64,000 bases of DNA from Paragonimus westermani (Eukaryota; Platyhelminthes; Trematoda; Plagiorchiida; Troglotrematidae), in the NCBI GenBank assembly GCA_008508345.1, contig QNGE01001229.1, forward strand, positions 86,197-150,196. The letters are read 5' to 3'. Of this stretch, positions 49,590 to 62,604 are shown piece by piece. Below the pieces are notes generated by a model. The model saw only the letters and a program-made list of their open reading frames with translations. It had not been told where the DNA came from and ran no database searches. Made by a program: the position numbers and the translations under genes. Each line of letters starts with the position of its first letter. Position 1 is the first letter of the stretch.

Positions 49590-49690
49590 CGACCTCTAAC
49601 ATGAAAACAACTCGAATCTAGTGTTCCTTTTCAAAACAGGCCGACTGGAAAGTCCACCTGCTTGCGAAGGCTGTGGTCAAATGCTCATAA
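49590..49690 (+). repeat. Hammerhead SINE-like repeat relic inside the intron
   Basis: Matches the family body: AACTCGAATCTAGTGTTCC and CCGACTGGAAAGTCCACCTG, then GCGAAGGCTGTGGTCAAATG. The ribozyme part is reduced to a broken GAAA strand and stem III. It lies about 200 bp after the RRM exon donor, in the same orientation as the gene. Confidence 0.55.
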
Positions 49691-50559
49691 GTATTTCAGC
49701 AGTATGGCTAAGCATAGGTTTGTCTGTCCTACGAAACACGTTGGAATTTATGGAGGCAGGCACAGGTAAACGAATAAGGTCGAGACTAAACTTTGTGGCT
49801 GCTTGAGATGATACATCTTTAGTGTTACTTGGAAGTTCATAACATTTCTGCTGGTAAGAAACTAACCATCTCAGCCCAAGCGATCGTGCGAAAGAACCTG
49901 TCTATCTTTATCGCATATAGTGCTTATTGAAAATCGTTGAGTAGACTTGATCTCAATAAGTGACGATAAACCAATAGTGCGTACTTTTCATATGGTTGTA
50001 TACTAAACAAGTTTGTTAAGATGAACAACATGAATATTACACAATGTACGGACGAAAGTCTGCTAGATGCAAACAGGGCCGGCTGTACAGATGCACATCA
50101 AAAATAGGAAATCAACAGATTCAGTTTTGGGTTCCAGACAGACACTTCTCACAACTGACGTTGTGTTTCCTCAAAATGCGGTTGTCTCGTCAACGGTACA
50201 CAAGCGTACGTTGCATAATCTCATTTTTCAGTACAACTTGGTCAGCTGAGTTGAATTGTAACTTGTCCATATCTCATTAGTATGGCAAAGTATAACGCAT
50301 ATTTGATATTCAGTATGCGCTGGTAAATTATGTGCAAATGAGGTATTTTCAGGTAATGAAGGTAGTGTTACTGCTAAATGGTATATTGCAAACCACACAT
50401 TTTTTCACAACGCCTACTCCTGAGTCAGACATAAAGATCTTCATTCTAATTTTCTAGACACGGCACATCTGTTCTAGTTAACAGTGTGAAGGCCAGTAGT
50501 ATGTAGTCTTGCGGCAGTTTTAAGTTGGATAAAGTTCCGGTGCTATAAATGTGGACTTT

Positions 50560-50615
50560 GGCCGGAATCGAACAAGCAATGAGCAAAACGGAAGCCAACT
50601 GCTGAGCTGCGTACT
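50560..50615 (-). repeat. Degenerate tRNA-like / SINE head
   Basis: On the minus strand an A-box-like GCAGCTCAGCAGTTGG (about 50610-50595) precedes a good B box GTTCGATTCC (50573-50564). The spacing is about 10 nt shorter than in a tRNA, and no full cloverleaf forms. Probably a relic of a Pol III-transcribed repeat. Confidence 0.3.
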
Positions 50616-52145
50616 CACCCTGCGAGATTCGGAATGTCCCAGTTGGAATCGATCAGCTGAATTCTTGTGTACAAATGAAGTACTCTGAAGTCAACTGGCC
50701 TACTGGCAGTAGAAATAGGTATGTACCGTGCAATATTTAATTCTGTTTATCAAATCAATTCGAATTTAGGGACTGTTGACAAGTAATTGACAGCAAAGGT
50801 CATTTTATCGAGCAACACTCACGGATTAATTCGTCCTATCATTAACAGCTATAATCGGGTATTCACAAAGTTTAAGACAACGTTTGACCGTATGCATCTC
50901 TGCAAACACTTTCCAACTAAGTGAACTGCGTAGATGTGTCCTATGCCAGAATTAGGTTACAAGGACCACGATAGCAACACATTAATATTTCAGAATATTG
51001 CTTCATATTGTTTAACTAATTGGTCTCGCTTTCAAAAATATATAACAACTGACAACTCCTTTAGCAAGTTATAAACTGTGGAATGTGTTGTTCTATCGAC
51101 ATGCGTAACTGGTGAATGAAATGCCCCAACTAAAATGACTTGGCAACTTGACTTTTAATAAACTTTAAGAAAACAGTTGCTCCGTTTATGACTCATATTT
51201 TTCCTCAAATTTCATATTCACATGTACTCTTCAAAGTGCTCATCTGTTAGAGGCATTTGAAATTGCACAGCCTGTCAAGACGGGTATCATAAGGATTAAC
51301 GAGGTTAACCAGGGGACTCATTAGGCAAGACCGGAGTGCAGTCGCAAGAATTCTCAGGCTGATTTCAGTTAATCCTAAATAGCTGCTTCCCATCTCCCCC
51401 GTAGATGACAGGATGATCTGAACCTCACTCACAATTTATGGGTATTGAGCGTTTTGACGTGATATACGTGCTGTAAGATCCATGGCAAACCAGTTAACAT
51501 GGTTAGGTCAAACGGAACTGAACTTTTGTGCAACTCTCGGCCTCGACAAGACGGCATCGACGAACTTAGGTAATATGAGACATAGTAGCGCACATTGCTT
51601 ATTTTCTCATAAGAACACACTACAAGTCATTTCGAATGGAAATGCGTATATGATCAGCTCGTGGCGTTTAAGTAGAATCGACAGAATGTTCGCTTATTAG
51701 TCGGCGTTTTACTGAATTCCATGAAGAGTTGGGCAACGAGTAAAATACAGTACAGAGGGCTACAAAACGAGTAGTACATTAATCCCACTTGTGAGTCGTT
51801 TGTTTGTACACAAGGTGAACTAATTTTGATGTTGAATCTAAAAATGTAGACAGAAGGGGTGCATAAATTCATTTACTCTCTCCACCCCTCAAATTTCTAA
51901 CATAGAACCGTTTGATTCTCATGACGATTAACTATCAACAGCAGTATTTAATTTATTTCTGTTGACATTGACGCTCACAAATTTAGCTGAAAAACAGGGA
52001 ATAATTTGTAGTCAGCGAGCACAAAATGTGTATTTCGTTCTACAAACCGACTATCCGGTGTACTGGAGTGTGTGCTGACTAGAACATCAGTGACATTCTG
52101 CGTACTATCAAGTGGTAATGAAAAATTGTTTCTAAATTATCCGTG

Positions 52146-52155
52146 CCCCCCCCCC
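52146..52155 (+). repeat. Poly-C tract
   Basis: Ten consecutive C residues, unusual in this AT-rich window. Confidence 0.9.
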
Positions 52156-54346
52156 GTAACCTCAGCCGAACTTTCAATGCTCTGCTCTAGCTAGTCACGT
52201 TTGCGAGACCCGTTAAAATATCTTAAGTTGTGTAAAAGTGATCAAAGAAAGTAGACTAATTGCAATTGTACTTTGCATCCGTCACCTCAAAAAATGGAGT
52301 GTGTATCGCGAAACAGAGAGATGATGTTGCGTTTTACGTTATCGTGCTAATCAAAATAAGTAACCAGCATTCTTGTATGTATTAAGATCTGTTGAACGAA
52401 AGCTGGAAGAAGCTGGCGCATTCAAGATATTAGCGGTCATTTTATTGCCACAGAATATCACAGTTTCTAGGAACAACCGGTCCTGTAAAGGAGTTATTAA
52501 ATAAAATATGTGCTAGTCTATTGTAAATATTCTGTCGATTCATACAAGCCTATTTTAGTTTGGTAATTACGTTTTTGTGTTCTTCACGTTTCCACCAATA
52601 TTGTCCAGTTTTTTGTTCAACTTAACGAAGGTTGCATGTGCGTTCGCGCACACACAATCGTCAGATAGTGGGCAGCAGCTGAAGCCCAATAATTAGGTTC
52701 ATTTCAAGTTCACACACGGGAAAAACATGTTCTTTTTCTGGTGTCAAATGAACAGCAGAATTACAACGGTCATGGCTCCAAATAATCGAGAAAAATATAG
52801 AAATTGTGCAAACTTTTATTCTTGAAATGTCAGTATAAAATACAGATGTTTAATGCCGCCATTTCCATGGTAACACGTTTTTAAACCATCTGAGAAAATT
52901 TAAAACAATTAGTTAGTCCATTTTAAGTAGAATTGAAACTGACATTCACGCATGATCTATAGGGTTCAATCATTGAACCGATTTATTGTGGTGTATTTCC
53001 ACACAATGTCCTTTAATCTTTTATGTCACAACTATCGCAACATGACCACTGCAAACTTTGTTGAACAATATCTAAGGCATTCATATAAGTTAGAAAAGAG
53101 AAAGCGAATTTCTATTTAAAACACTCAAAGTGTTCTAAGATAGAATTCAAGTACTGGCTGAGAGCACCTAAAGTTATTTTCCAGTAAAAATATTCGCATC
53201 CTTCACCCTCGATCAGAACGTGGGATTAGTTCAAATGAACTGTGTCCGATGTAAGTATTAACATGTATTAAAAATTCAGATATCTCTTTACTGCACGCAA
53301 CCATAGCAAATAAGGTCAAAATTGTGACTCTTGTAACGGAAGTCGGAAATCCGCGTCCTTATAACTCACTCCTTCATCTCGGGATTTCGTTATAATCGTG
53401 TCTTTAAATAGTTGCTGATGCTCGCTATCAGACCCATTCAATAGAGCGAACAGTCACATCATTGTGCGACCATATCGAATAGAAGTGATTTGAGAGAGAC
53501 CTTTGCTTCAGCAGCAAAACGCTTGCTTACCATACCACCTGAACTTTGTGAACTGCTGTTGATGAGGTGAACAAACCTATCGATTTTTAACTTGTTGACA
53601 GTAAGTTCCACTCATGATTCCTGCGTTTTGATGCCTTTAACTACAAGTGTAGGTAAAATCTTGGTAATGATCACCGTAACTAGGGGTTACCTCCAACGGG
53701 ATCACAATTTTGCACACATCAGAGTATGTCCTTCCATTATCCTGTTGAAAAATTGTGGTACACTAAATCATTTTTTCTTCTGACTAACTGAAAATAGTAT
53801 AGAATATTGTATGGTAGTATTTAATTGATACACGTGCATTGATGGAGATTTAGTAAAAAAAATGAGCCAAAATATAAATGCACATAGTCATGAGAACTTT
53901 AAAAGGAGGAGCGTTGATTCACTGTTTGAACACGTACACACATTATGATAATTCTAAGCAACATTTATTCACTGACGACTTACACTTCTATGAAAAGGTG
54001 CACTTGAAACACTACCTACCAGAACTGATCTACCGCTTGTTTCATATAACGCTGATCACAAGTTAGTTTCGCCTTGAAATTAATATCCTATGCATATAGA
54101 AGCCGCAAATTAATCACTTTCCTCTTCAGTATTCAAAAATATATACTGAACGCTGTCTCTGTTACTAATTCAAAACCTGACTACTAAAAGAAAGAAAGAA
54201 ACGAAAAGCGTTTTGCTAGTTATGCAATACTGAACTATGTTTATAACCTGCAGGTTCAACCAGCCCATATCGAACAGTAGTATTGGACCTGAACTTTCTC
54301 CCCGTTACAGCTCGTTGGCAGTGCGTCTTTTCTTATATTTTCCACA

Positions 54347-54362
54347 ATATATATATATATAT
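54347..54362 (+). repeat. (AT)n microsatellite
   Basis: Eight AT units in a row. Confidence 0.95.
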
Positions 54363-55823
54363 GAATTTGGAAGGTGCTGCCGTATGTGAATGGAATTTGA
54401 CCTACATCAACTGAATCCTATCAGCAGTGGCTTTCACCAATGGATGCACTGCCCATCGTGTACAGTAAATAAGATGAATTTACCTTGACGAGCCAGTATT
54501 ACTGTCGAAACAGCTGATTAACTCTATCAGACCACTTATGAACTGCCTGAACATTATTCACAAGCGTTAGTCGTACGTAGCTTGAGATCAGCAGTGCAGT
54601 AGTTGACATAGGAACGTGGACTGGAATTAAGATGCTGATCGTTGAAAAAATGTACATAAATGACCAGTTCTGAAAAGGGAAAATTTTTGATCTAATCCCC
54701 CTCTCCGAAGTTGATTGGCAGAAAGACTACGAGCAGTTGCGCGTATGGTTGAAGTTGTTTCGGTCAGTTCTCCAAGTGTTGACTTATAGGTGATTAAACA
54801 TGTAGATCGAGGTCTCCCGCTCCTGTTGCACCTTGCATTCTGTCAGTTATTCAATGTCCATACGCATGTTGATATGTTAGAATAAACAATTCATCCTTCA
54901 TAACCATAATAAGAAGACGGACCAAGAATAAAACCGTATTGCATATCGGGGAGAAAGTTTGGAATCAGCTGAGTCCCACTATTCTCATACTATTGTATAT
55001 CGTAGATAATAGAGGAGTTTCCTCCAAAAGTTTGCTTTTCCTTGCCTCTGTTCACCAGGAAGATGACTTTGGGAGTAAAGAAGGTTGAAATGGTCTTACA
55101 AGTTTTCTTAAACCTACCAAACATTTATATTTTATTCATTTACTTCAAGAAGACGTATCCGCCAAGTAATAAACCGTTTCCTGTTTGAAACTATCAAGAA
55201 AAAAACCATTCCACCGGGTTTTAAGAGCACCTAGTATTTCACAGCTGGTTTCGATAGACCATATTCAACAGTTCTCTTCCACTTGTGATTAGTCCGCTTG
55301 GTTGTGTTTCCGGAAATCAAAAACTTATTTGTTATAAGTCTACTCCCGATGAAATATCTCCAAACTTTTATGACCCTTTTATTGGGTGGTATCTTAGAGC
55401 AAAATAGTTGGATATTCGGCATGCCCGTTGCAAGTGACCCATGATGAATAGGTTTTGGTTATACAAGTGTGGACTCTAGACGACTTCAGAACTTTGCCGT
55501 GATGCCTAGATCCTATCATCTGAATACACTTGTCACGCACGTACCGTATAGATATTATCATTTGGGCTTAGATCAGAACTGCGGGTTGGCCCGCAATTCA
55601 CATGTATTCTGGGAAGTAGCTACGTTCGCGTATTGGAGAAGTATGTGGTCGGGCTTTGATTTTATGGAACGTTGTGTTCCCCAAAATAACGTAACCCGAA
55701 ATGTTGTATCACAATTCCAAACCTTTTGCGGATGTCAAAAGTTACTAATAATCGCTTATGAGTACTGTTAACAAGTAGTTTAGCAGACGAAATCATTTAC
55801 AAGAGTTCCAACTATGGTGATTC

Positions 55824-55848
55824 TGGGTTTCGGCTGGATTTAAACCAG
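55824..55848 (-). repeat. Short repeat shared with 2.3-kb hairpin
   Basis: TCTGGGTTTCGGCTGGATTT followed by AAACC matches 2321-2345 with two differences. Read on the minus strand it contains GGTTTAAATCC, resembling a B box. No hairpin partner arm is present here. Confidence 0.45.
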
Positions 55849-58800
55849 AGAAAAACAGCATTCTACGCTCGCTCATCAATAATTATGACCACTTCACCCA
55901 ACCATTGTTCTAAGGTCAACTTTTTGTGTACGTCGAACAAAGCTAGATCTTCCCGCTTCGGGCAGTTACTTTACTCAGAGAGAGAGTGACAGTGGGTGTA
56001 TCGACCCCATAAAGTTAGTATATTCATTCGATGTAATGCTCACCAAAGCAGTATTAGGTTTGTGCCGATCCATTTTCACTGAAAAGTCAATTTTTCGATC
56101 ACGGCTTTCTTATTTCGAAACAGTGAATCTGTGAGACTTTTGAATAAGATAATAAATAGACTTAGAACGCGGTATGAACGCATTTACTGATAAGCGAATA
56201 TAGGTGAGGACGATATTTCACGTCACCTGTCACCAGTCACTAGCGTGAATTTCAGGTCAAAACCTCATTTTTATGGCACTCGCCATTGTTCTGTTGCATA
56301 TCCACAATTCACAAATTATCAGAGACTGTGGATCTTTGTTAGTCCATCAACGGTAGCTCTCCGTATGTCCTCAAAAATATTGAGTGGCAAATTTTGATCC
56401 TCCTGTATTCAGCTATGGGTAGTGTTCACCGGCCAGAACGATGTATGCGCTTCATTTTGGACTGTTCCTACAGTAACATACTAATTATTATTTCGGATAT
56501 AGTTTAATCTTGGTCAATTTTTTGTGTTTGTCTTACCTTGACTGCTAAAATGTGATGTGGTTTACTTTTGCAGTGTATTCCACAAAGTTTTTTAAGGTTG
56601 GTAGTGAAAATGACAGTATCCTCTCTGTCAGTCTTGTAATTATGTTGTCGTTGAAATTGCCGCTTAGGAAAGACTGATCTGTACCCATCCAGTACTTAAT
56701 TTCTATAGCTGGAAGCTCAAAATGACGATGGTTGGTTCTAGCCCAGATGTGGTGGTGACACATGTTACTCAGGCAGCATGGTTTTATTTAACTTTGTACT
56801 GTGTACAGATGACTAAAAAACTGAACAAACACACACATCACTCAGATATACGTGCCTAATATACTTGTTGCATTTGAAGAAATTGGTGAGCAAATGTAAG
56901 ACAGCGACTTTACTGGTCGAAGCTAATGAGCGCCACGTGTGTCACGGAAGTTGCATGTTCGCGCGTAGTCTCGTCTGGCTTAGTCACGTGCATTGGCGAA
57001 GTGTAAACCAAACGGACAGACGATTGAATCTGTATGGGCAAATTAGTTGAGTTTCTCTAATCGTCAATCGCCACTTGGTTCGAGAGGTGCATATAACATG
57101 TCTGATTAAATAGAAAAAGAGTTTGCAAGGAAACGCAAGGTTTGAATGAACAGGGGTCAAAACAATGACAGGCTGAAGGGAAATTGATTATATTTCAAAC
57201 GTGCATATTCCCTCCAAATGCTGTAGACAAATACGGCCACATACAGTAAAACGATTTCATATTATCACACCAAGTGCATGGTTTGGAAGGATAATTGAAA
57301 AATTAAGAAGTAATCGGAGTTTAAAGGGAGAAGAGAACAAATATCAAAGATACTAATCGGTCTCTGTTCATTACGTAACCACTGTGTTGTTCTGTTTCTG
57401 AACTGACAAAGTTTCTTTGATACGGATGATTTGAAGTTCGGAAAGACCAGAACACTTTTGATCACAATGTGGCAGGTAACACGGATGGTTTTCCTGCTTT
57501 TTAGTGCATGGCCGGATTCAAGCAAATATATCTATATGACAAGATTTCTGGCATTTCAGATTACAGTGACGAAGCACTAACGTGTGTTGTAGTTAAATTA
57601 GACATCACTACGATGCTACGCGCAAATGAGTGGCCAGAGCCCCCAAGTACTTGAGTACGACTCAAGTCACACTGATCGGCTGTTGTCCAGCCCCTACAGT
57701 AATTGCTCATTGCAAATTGTGGCTGGTCGGCGTTACCACAAGACTGTCACTAAATTTTCAAAAGGGCCACACACTAGCGTGCTGGCCTAACCAGAAGGTG
57801 ATCAAGATATTCCAGCCGCAAACAAAGATTTTAGGATTCAAACTAGTCACGTCGTCTAAAGAACAGAGTAATCCAAACAAAATTTAGCAGCGAAATTTAA
57901 AAACACATTAATACTGGACGTAATTACTGAGCACCATCTAAGTGGCTGTAGTAGTGAGTGGAATCAAAAATGCGGTAGTCGACCCCCAAGCATGCCTTAT
58001 GCACATGTGAAGGATTTGAATAGGTCAGGAGCAATTTCGTCGCCTGCAAGAGACATAATTGTTAGCAGGACAGACAAGCCTTAAACAAACTGAGCTGGTC
58101 TCACGAATAACATAATGCCAGTCTCACAGCAGTGAAGCTACTTAACCTGTACGGTCTGGAGGGGGATAGCGAAGGTAGATTTAAACATGTTCTGATTAAG
58201 TTTATGGCCAGCGCTATTCTTGTAGCAGGATAACTCGAATCCAAGGAAACACTAAAATTTTGCCGTAGGATAGAACGTGGCTGTTGTCTGTCAAAGGAGA
58301 AGGTCCACTGATGATTCGAAAGGACAGTGCCTTCTTACATACCTCGGAGTTTATCTAAACTTGGTTGCAGGAGATTCAATTTCCCATAGTGTGAAGATCT
58401 AAACGTACCTCTGACTTAAATCCTACTATAAACCGTTGGCTAGTAATGAAAATGTCACCTCTTAGAACGGGCGTGAGCCTCACTTTTGCGTTAAATCGGT
58501 ACACTACGTGCTCACCACTGGGACTTGTTTTTCGAACATTCTATCGTAAGGAGACGCGAAAGAAAGTTACAGTGACATTGTCATCTACCGAGAAAAATAT
58601 ACACAAACGTGTGGATAATCCGAACGCAGTGATTTGCATACATTCATTTACTTACAGGATCTGTTCACGTTTTGCCAAGATGTTTTTTCTTCCATAGCCA
58701 ATTGATAGTTGAAACCGTTTTACTAGGATAATTTGCTCTTCATCTTGAGAGTACTATTATGGATTACTGGCATATTCGACATTCAGTTGCGAAAAAGTGG

Positions 58801-59204
58801 GATCTACAAAAAAGAATAGATACTTTATGTTAAGTAATGGAGTTATTCATTATTAAGTGCTGATTTACCACTTAACAGGAGATTCGTAACTTACTGGATT
58901 CACGCACAACAAAATTGGCTGCAGTTTGAAAGCTTAGGCTTGTCTACTGTACACGATTTCTCATGTACATGTCTTCTGAAACAAAGTGGATGCTTAAAAT
59001 AAAACGCATGATGTTGGCCACCAAATCAGTAATCCAGGCGGTTTTACGCTCGTGTTTGGAGTTGCCAGTTTGACATCCTACCCAGAAGCCTTAGTTTTAA
59101 AGGTCAGAACTCTTATTTGCTCGACTACCATTGTTTTAGGCGAGCAGTTGACGTTATTTGAGTGGTTTGTACAAACCTCGCTATTTTTGACCAATACAGT
59201 TTAT

Positions 59205-59290
59205 TGATGAGTAGTCGGGGGTTTAGTTTATTTTCAAGTTGAACATCACTCACATTTAATCGCAGCCTTCACATTCAGACAGACTTTCCT
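59205..59290 (-). repeat. Hammerhead SINE-like repeat, 3' part, inverted copy
   Basis: The reverse complement of 11648-11733: on the minus strand it reads GAAAGTCTGTCTGAATGTGA, AAATGTGAGTGATGTTCAAC and CCCCGACTACTCATCA. It is truncated before the ribozyme zone. It lies 70 bp from the plus-strand copy at 59.4 kb, in the opposite orientation. Confidence 0.75.
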
Positions 59291-59362
59291 GATCATTGCT
59301 CACAAGCGAGAATAGTTGAGCGTTCAGATTTGGCAATTCGGTCGTGCCTAACTTGAAGCCAA

Positions 59363-59418
59363 TGACGCAGTGGTCAACACAGTTGCCTCATGAAAAGGCG
59401 TGGCCGGAGTTCAAATCC
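59363..59418 (+). promoter_or_regulatory. Internal Pol III promoter (A and B boxes)
   Basis: A box TGACGCAGTGG (59363-59373) fits TGGCNNAGTGG with one mismatch. B box GAGTTCAAATCC (59407-59418) fits GGTTCGANTCC closely. The 45-nt spacing is typical of a tRNA gene, so the head derives from a tRNA. Confidence 0.6.
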
Positions 59419-59435
59419 CGTCCGTGGAAAGGATA

Positions 59436-59482
59436 AGTACTATTGATGAGCACTAATGAGAGCGAAACTAGAGTCTAGTGCT
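59436..59482 (+). ncRNA. Hammerhead ribozyme, type I, one core mutation
   Basis: Stem I AGTACTA (59436-59442) pairs over all seven positions with TAGTGCT (59476-59482, one wobble). The core reads TTGATGA (59443-59449), so C3 is changed to T. Stem II GCACT/AGAGC has one A-A mismatch and loop AATG (59450-59463). GAAA is at 59464-59467. Stem III is ACTAGAGT with an inner mismatch. C17 is 59475. Loss of C3, which pairs with G8 in the active site, should abolish or cripple cleavage. Confidence 0.65.
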
Positions 59483-59599
59483 TCTTTTCGAAAGAGGCTG
59501 GCTGGAAAGTCTATCTGAATGCGAAAGTTGCGATCGAAAGTGAATGACGTTCAACCTGAACTTACAGTTTAGTCCAGCTAGATGGTTGAAGACTTGCTG

Positions 59600-62500
59600 T
59601 TACTCGAAACCCTAAGGTTGCCCACCGGAACTATGTCCATAATATTCCTAGGTGATACACTTAAACGATAACCAAACCGGTTGCAGAGTGTCGGTTCAAG
59701 CATAGTTGTTCAGTGTGTTCCCCCCTCCCTCCCCACCCAGATACTGGTCCAGGAACAAACACGCTTGTAGACAGACCACGTCCTGTCGACCCTTCAGAGA
59801 TTCCTAGGAATTTGCGAATCCAAATAAATCACCACCAGTCACTAACATCCAACACAAATCTGGTCCGAAGTCTTTCGTTTTTGCAGACCATAGTAGCTTC
59901 CGCAATTATTTCCTCCCTCTAAATTCGGGGTTTACACATTTTGCAACCAGTTCTAATTGCTGAACACCACTGATATGTGTGAAGTTGTGTCAACATTTGT
60001 TACTGTATGTCACTGTTGGACCAGAAGTATCACTTGGTCACTCGTTTTTAGTTTACATGTGGTCTCCCGATCCCTAGAGCTTTGACTTAGTATTAGTTTC
60101 CATGTTATGCAGTTTTGCTGTCGGATTAATCCGCGGAGAGCCTGATACATCCCGCTTGTACGTCTGATTCTGTCTGTAAACTTGAGACAGCTGAGAATAG
60201 TTTCGCCAGCCAGCTAGTTACCTTATCGGGAACAGGGCAGTAAGCAAGGAAACCTTATTTATTTCATAACAATAGCATTTTTAATCCTTTAAAAGTGAAC
60301 TATAAAATCGCTGTTCATTGCACGATGGTCACTGAGAGATGCATACTATATGGACTATCTTAACTTACCTTTCCAGTATAGTAGATGATGCTTTCTACTA
60401 ACGACTTGTATTCTGTTGATAAACAAAGCTTCACTCTGATGAGACCCATTTAGTTTGGTCTTTTAGAGAGCATTTATGTATCGAGAAATTACCAGTCCAT
60501 AAATAATGCAGTATTCAGTGCAAAACTGACAATCTGAAATTCACCTAAACTCACCGATTACGAGAGTAAATCAAGCGTCAGCAAGACACTGTTTTATGAT
60601 AGTGGATCACTTCTACCAGTTGTTATTTTGCAGTCAGTCAAAATACATATGAGAGCATCGTTAGCGTCCTTTAGCAAAGTGATATTATAACGCCAATCTG
60701 AGATCGTTTAGGTGAGATATGATGCATTGAATAAAAGAACTACTGTGAATTTGGAATACGAGTTAAAACTCGAGCAGACACATATTACGTCATACATTGT
60801 GTTTGCTTTCACGGTGATCTGATATTGTGGATACAGCGCTGTCTGGTGAAAACACCGAACAGGTCAGAAAGAGATGCACAGCTCAATAAATTGGAGTACA
60901 TGCGTACACTGACCAACTGGGCAATCAAGATTTCTACATTTAAAACTGAACTGTACATTGCTCTATTAAGAAGTGTGACACTGATAAACAAACTAGACGT
61001 GAGAATGCGGAAACTGTTATTAGTTGTTACTTTCCGAAGTGCTGAATTCTTTTTATTCATCTAATCAAGTCATAATCAAAGGTGTTCACATTACGTTCAC
61101 ATGGAAAAAATTGGGAGTATGAAATATTTGGATTCATACATGTAGGTCGCATAAAGAATAAAAACCGTCGTAGCCGAGACAGCATCAGTTTCAGGGAAGA
61201 GATACTACTCGCGATGATATTTCGTTCACTTAAACAGTTGAATATCCTGCGTTGATTAGTATTACCTGAGGAAATGTAAGCAGTTTGAAAGCTCAGAAAT
61301 GCAACAACATATTAGTCGGTCAAACACTTGACCTATTTTATTGATGTGATGTACACTGGTGAAATTTGGGTTGCAGTTTGTGACTTGCGCCATCGTGCAA
61401 ACCGGACGCTAACGTAGATAATCTGCCCTCGTCTAGTGTGTTCAACGGAGTGTTGTAAAAAGTGAGTCCAGACTGGTTTGCACTTGTCAGAGCGCTGCTG
61501 ATCAATTTCAACTTTCCGGTTCAGCTGACACCAACGAATAGGTGGTTTCACTACCTTATAACCAGCAGTCTTTTCCAGTAGTTGCAAGACCTAATAGTGA
61601 GAGCTGAAGAGCTAGCAATACCTGCTAACTGTTTGCATCAAACCACTCTATGTTCGCAGTCGCGGAAGCCAAACAAACTATCGAAATTAAACCTTTTCTC
61701 TTAGAAAGCAGCTGCATTTCTTCACCAGTCGACTTCTAAGTCAGGTGTTAACAGAGTTGTTCACTGGATAATGAAAAAAAACACTGTCTGAATTCAGTAT
61801 CCGAAGCGTATTGAAAAATTTGAATCGATCATTATATGATACGCAGCAAGATAATTTCTAGTGCATTAGTAGCGACATTAAAAAGATTTGACAGAATTGC
61901 GTTAATGGGAATTACCTGAGCTGAATAAAGCAGTGGTTCTGTCACCATGACTACAAAGTTTACAGCAGTAAAATTAACGAAGATTTCCAGAAACAACGAA
62001 TTTTTAAAGTAAACAGAGACTAAAATCACCTTACTGATTGAAGAGTAAGCAGCAGTTCAGCTTACTATCCTGATGCAGCGATGAACTAAGTATAGGTTGA
62101 CAAAGTCAACTGTCATGAACAACTCTACTTGTAGGCTAGTGGATGTGTTGATCCCCATCTGCAAATGGTAAACCCCGTATCGCCCAAGTAGCTATTCAAA
62201 ACTAACACTGATCTTACCAAATTTTCCAGCCCAGGCACAATTATTGTATTCCATCGACGCTGATGAACGTTTCGTAGGCTTTCCCTTTGACGACCCGCTT
62301 GAATTATATTAACATACTTCTTGGTTATGTACATAAACAACTCGACTTAATTTCCCGCTCAGATAGCTGGGTTTTTGGTTATCTGTAGCATGTTAGGTTA
62401 AGCGTTAGCTGGAAATCTCTGCGGGATTACTGAATAGTAGACATCAGGTGCTATTGCCAAACACTTCTTAAGTAAGCTATACGTCGAGAATATTTTGGTC

Positions 62501-62600
62501 CTCGTCCTTGACTTCTGTCTTGTCACTCCAATTCATCTGAATACTGCTCGTGAAACACTGGGTTTCCTTAAGTAACTTCGTCAGTGCAAAAAGAAGACAC
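59600..62600. other. Non-coding, nothing recognised
   Basis: Frames are short, and the two at 60809-61064 are opposite-strand shadows of each other. No family motif or shared repeat. Confidence 0.4.
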
Positions 62601-62604
62601 ATGT

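Larger units (their letters stand above)
49700..59200. other. Non-coding, nothing recognised apart from small repeats
   Basis: Besides the tRNA-like relic and simple repeats listed separately, I see no coding motif in either strand. ORFs are short and overlap on both strands. Confidence 0.4.
59355..59580 (+). mobile_element. tRNA-headed SINE-like element with hammerhead ribozyme
   Basis: The most complete member of the family here. Order: Pol III A box, B box, hammerhead fold, then the body (TTTTCGAAAGAGGCTGGCTG, AGTCTATCTGAATGCGAAAG, a GTGAATGACGTTCAAC block). This matches the known plan of schistosome Sm-alpha elements: Pol III promoter, hammerhead, no coding capacity, mobilised by another element's reverse transcriptase. 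Which enzyme served here is unknown; the PLEs in this window are one possibility. The 3' end is not defined, since it diverges from the 11.6-kb copy after about 59575. Confidence 0.7.

Noticed and set aside
58308..58330. CTGATGATTCGAAAGGAC
   Set aside because: Both core strands are present, but only three bases separate them, no stem II is possible, and there is no link to a repeat family.
59880..60300. GGCTGGCGAAAC on the minus strand, similar to the SINE body
   Set aside because: Similarity is limited to about 12 bases and does not extend on either side.
60434..60462. CTGATGA with GACC/GGTC stem
   Set aside because: The stem is followed by TTTT rather than GAAA, so the catalytic strand is missing.
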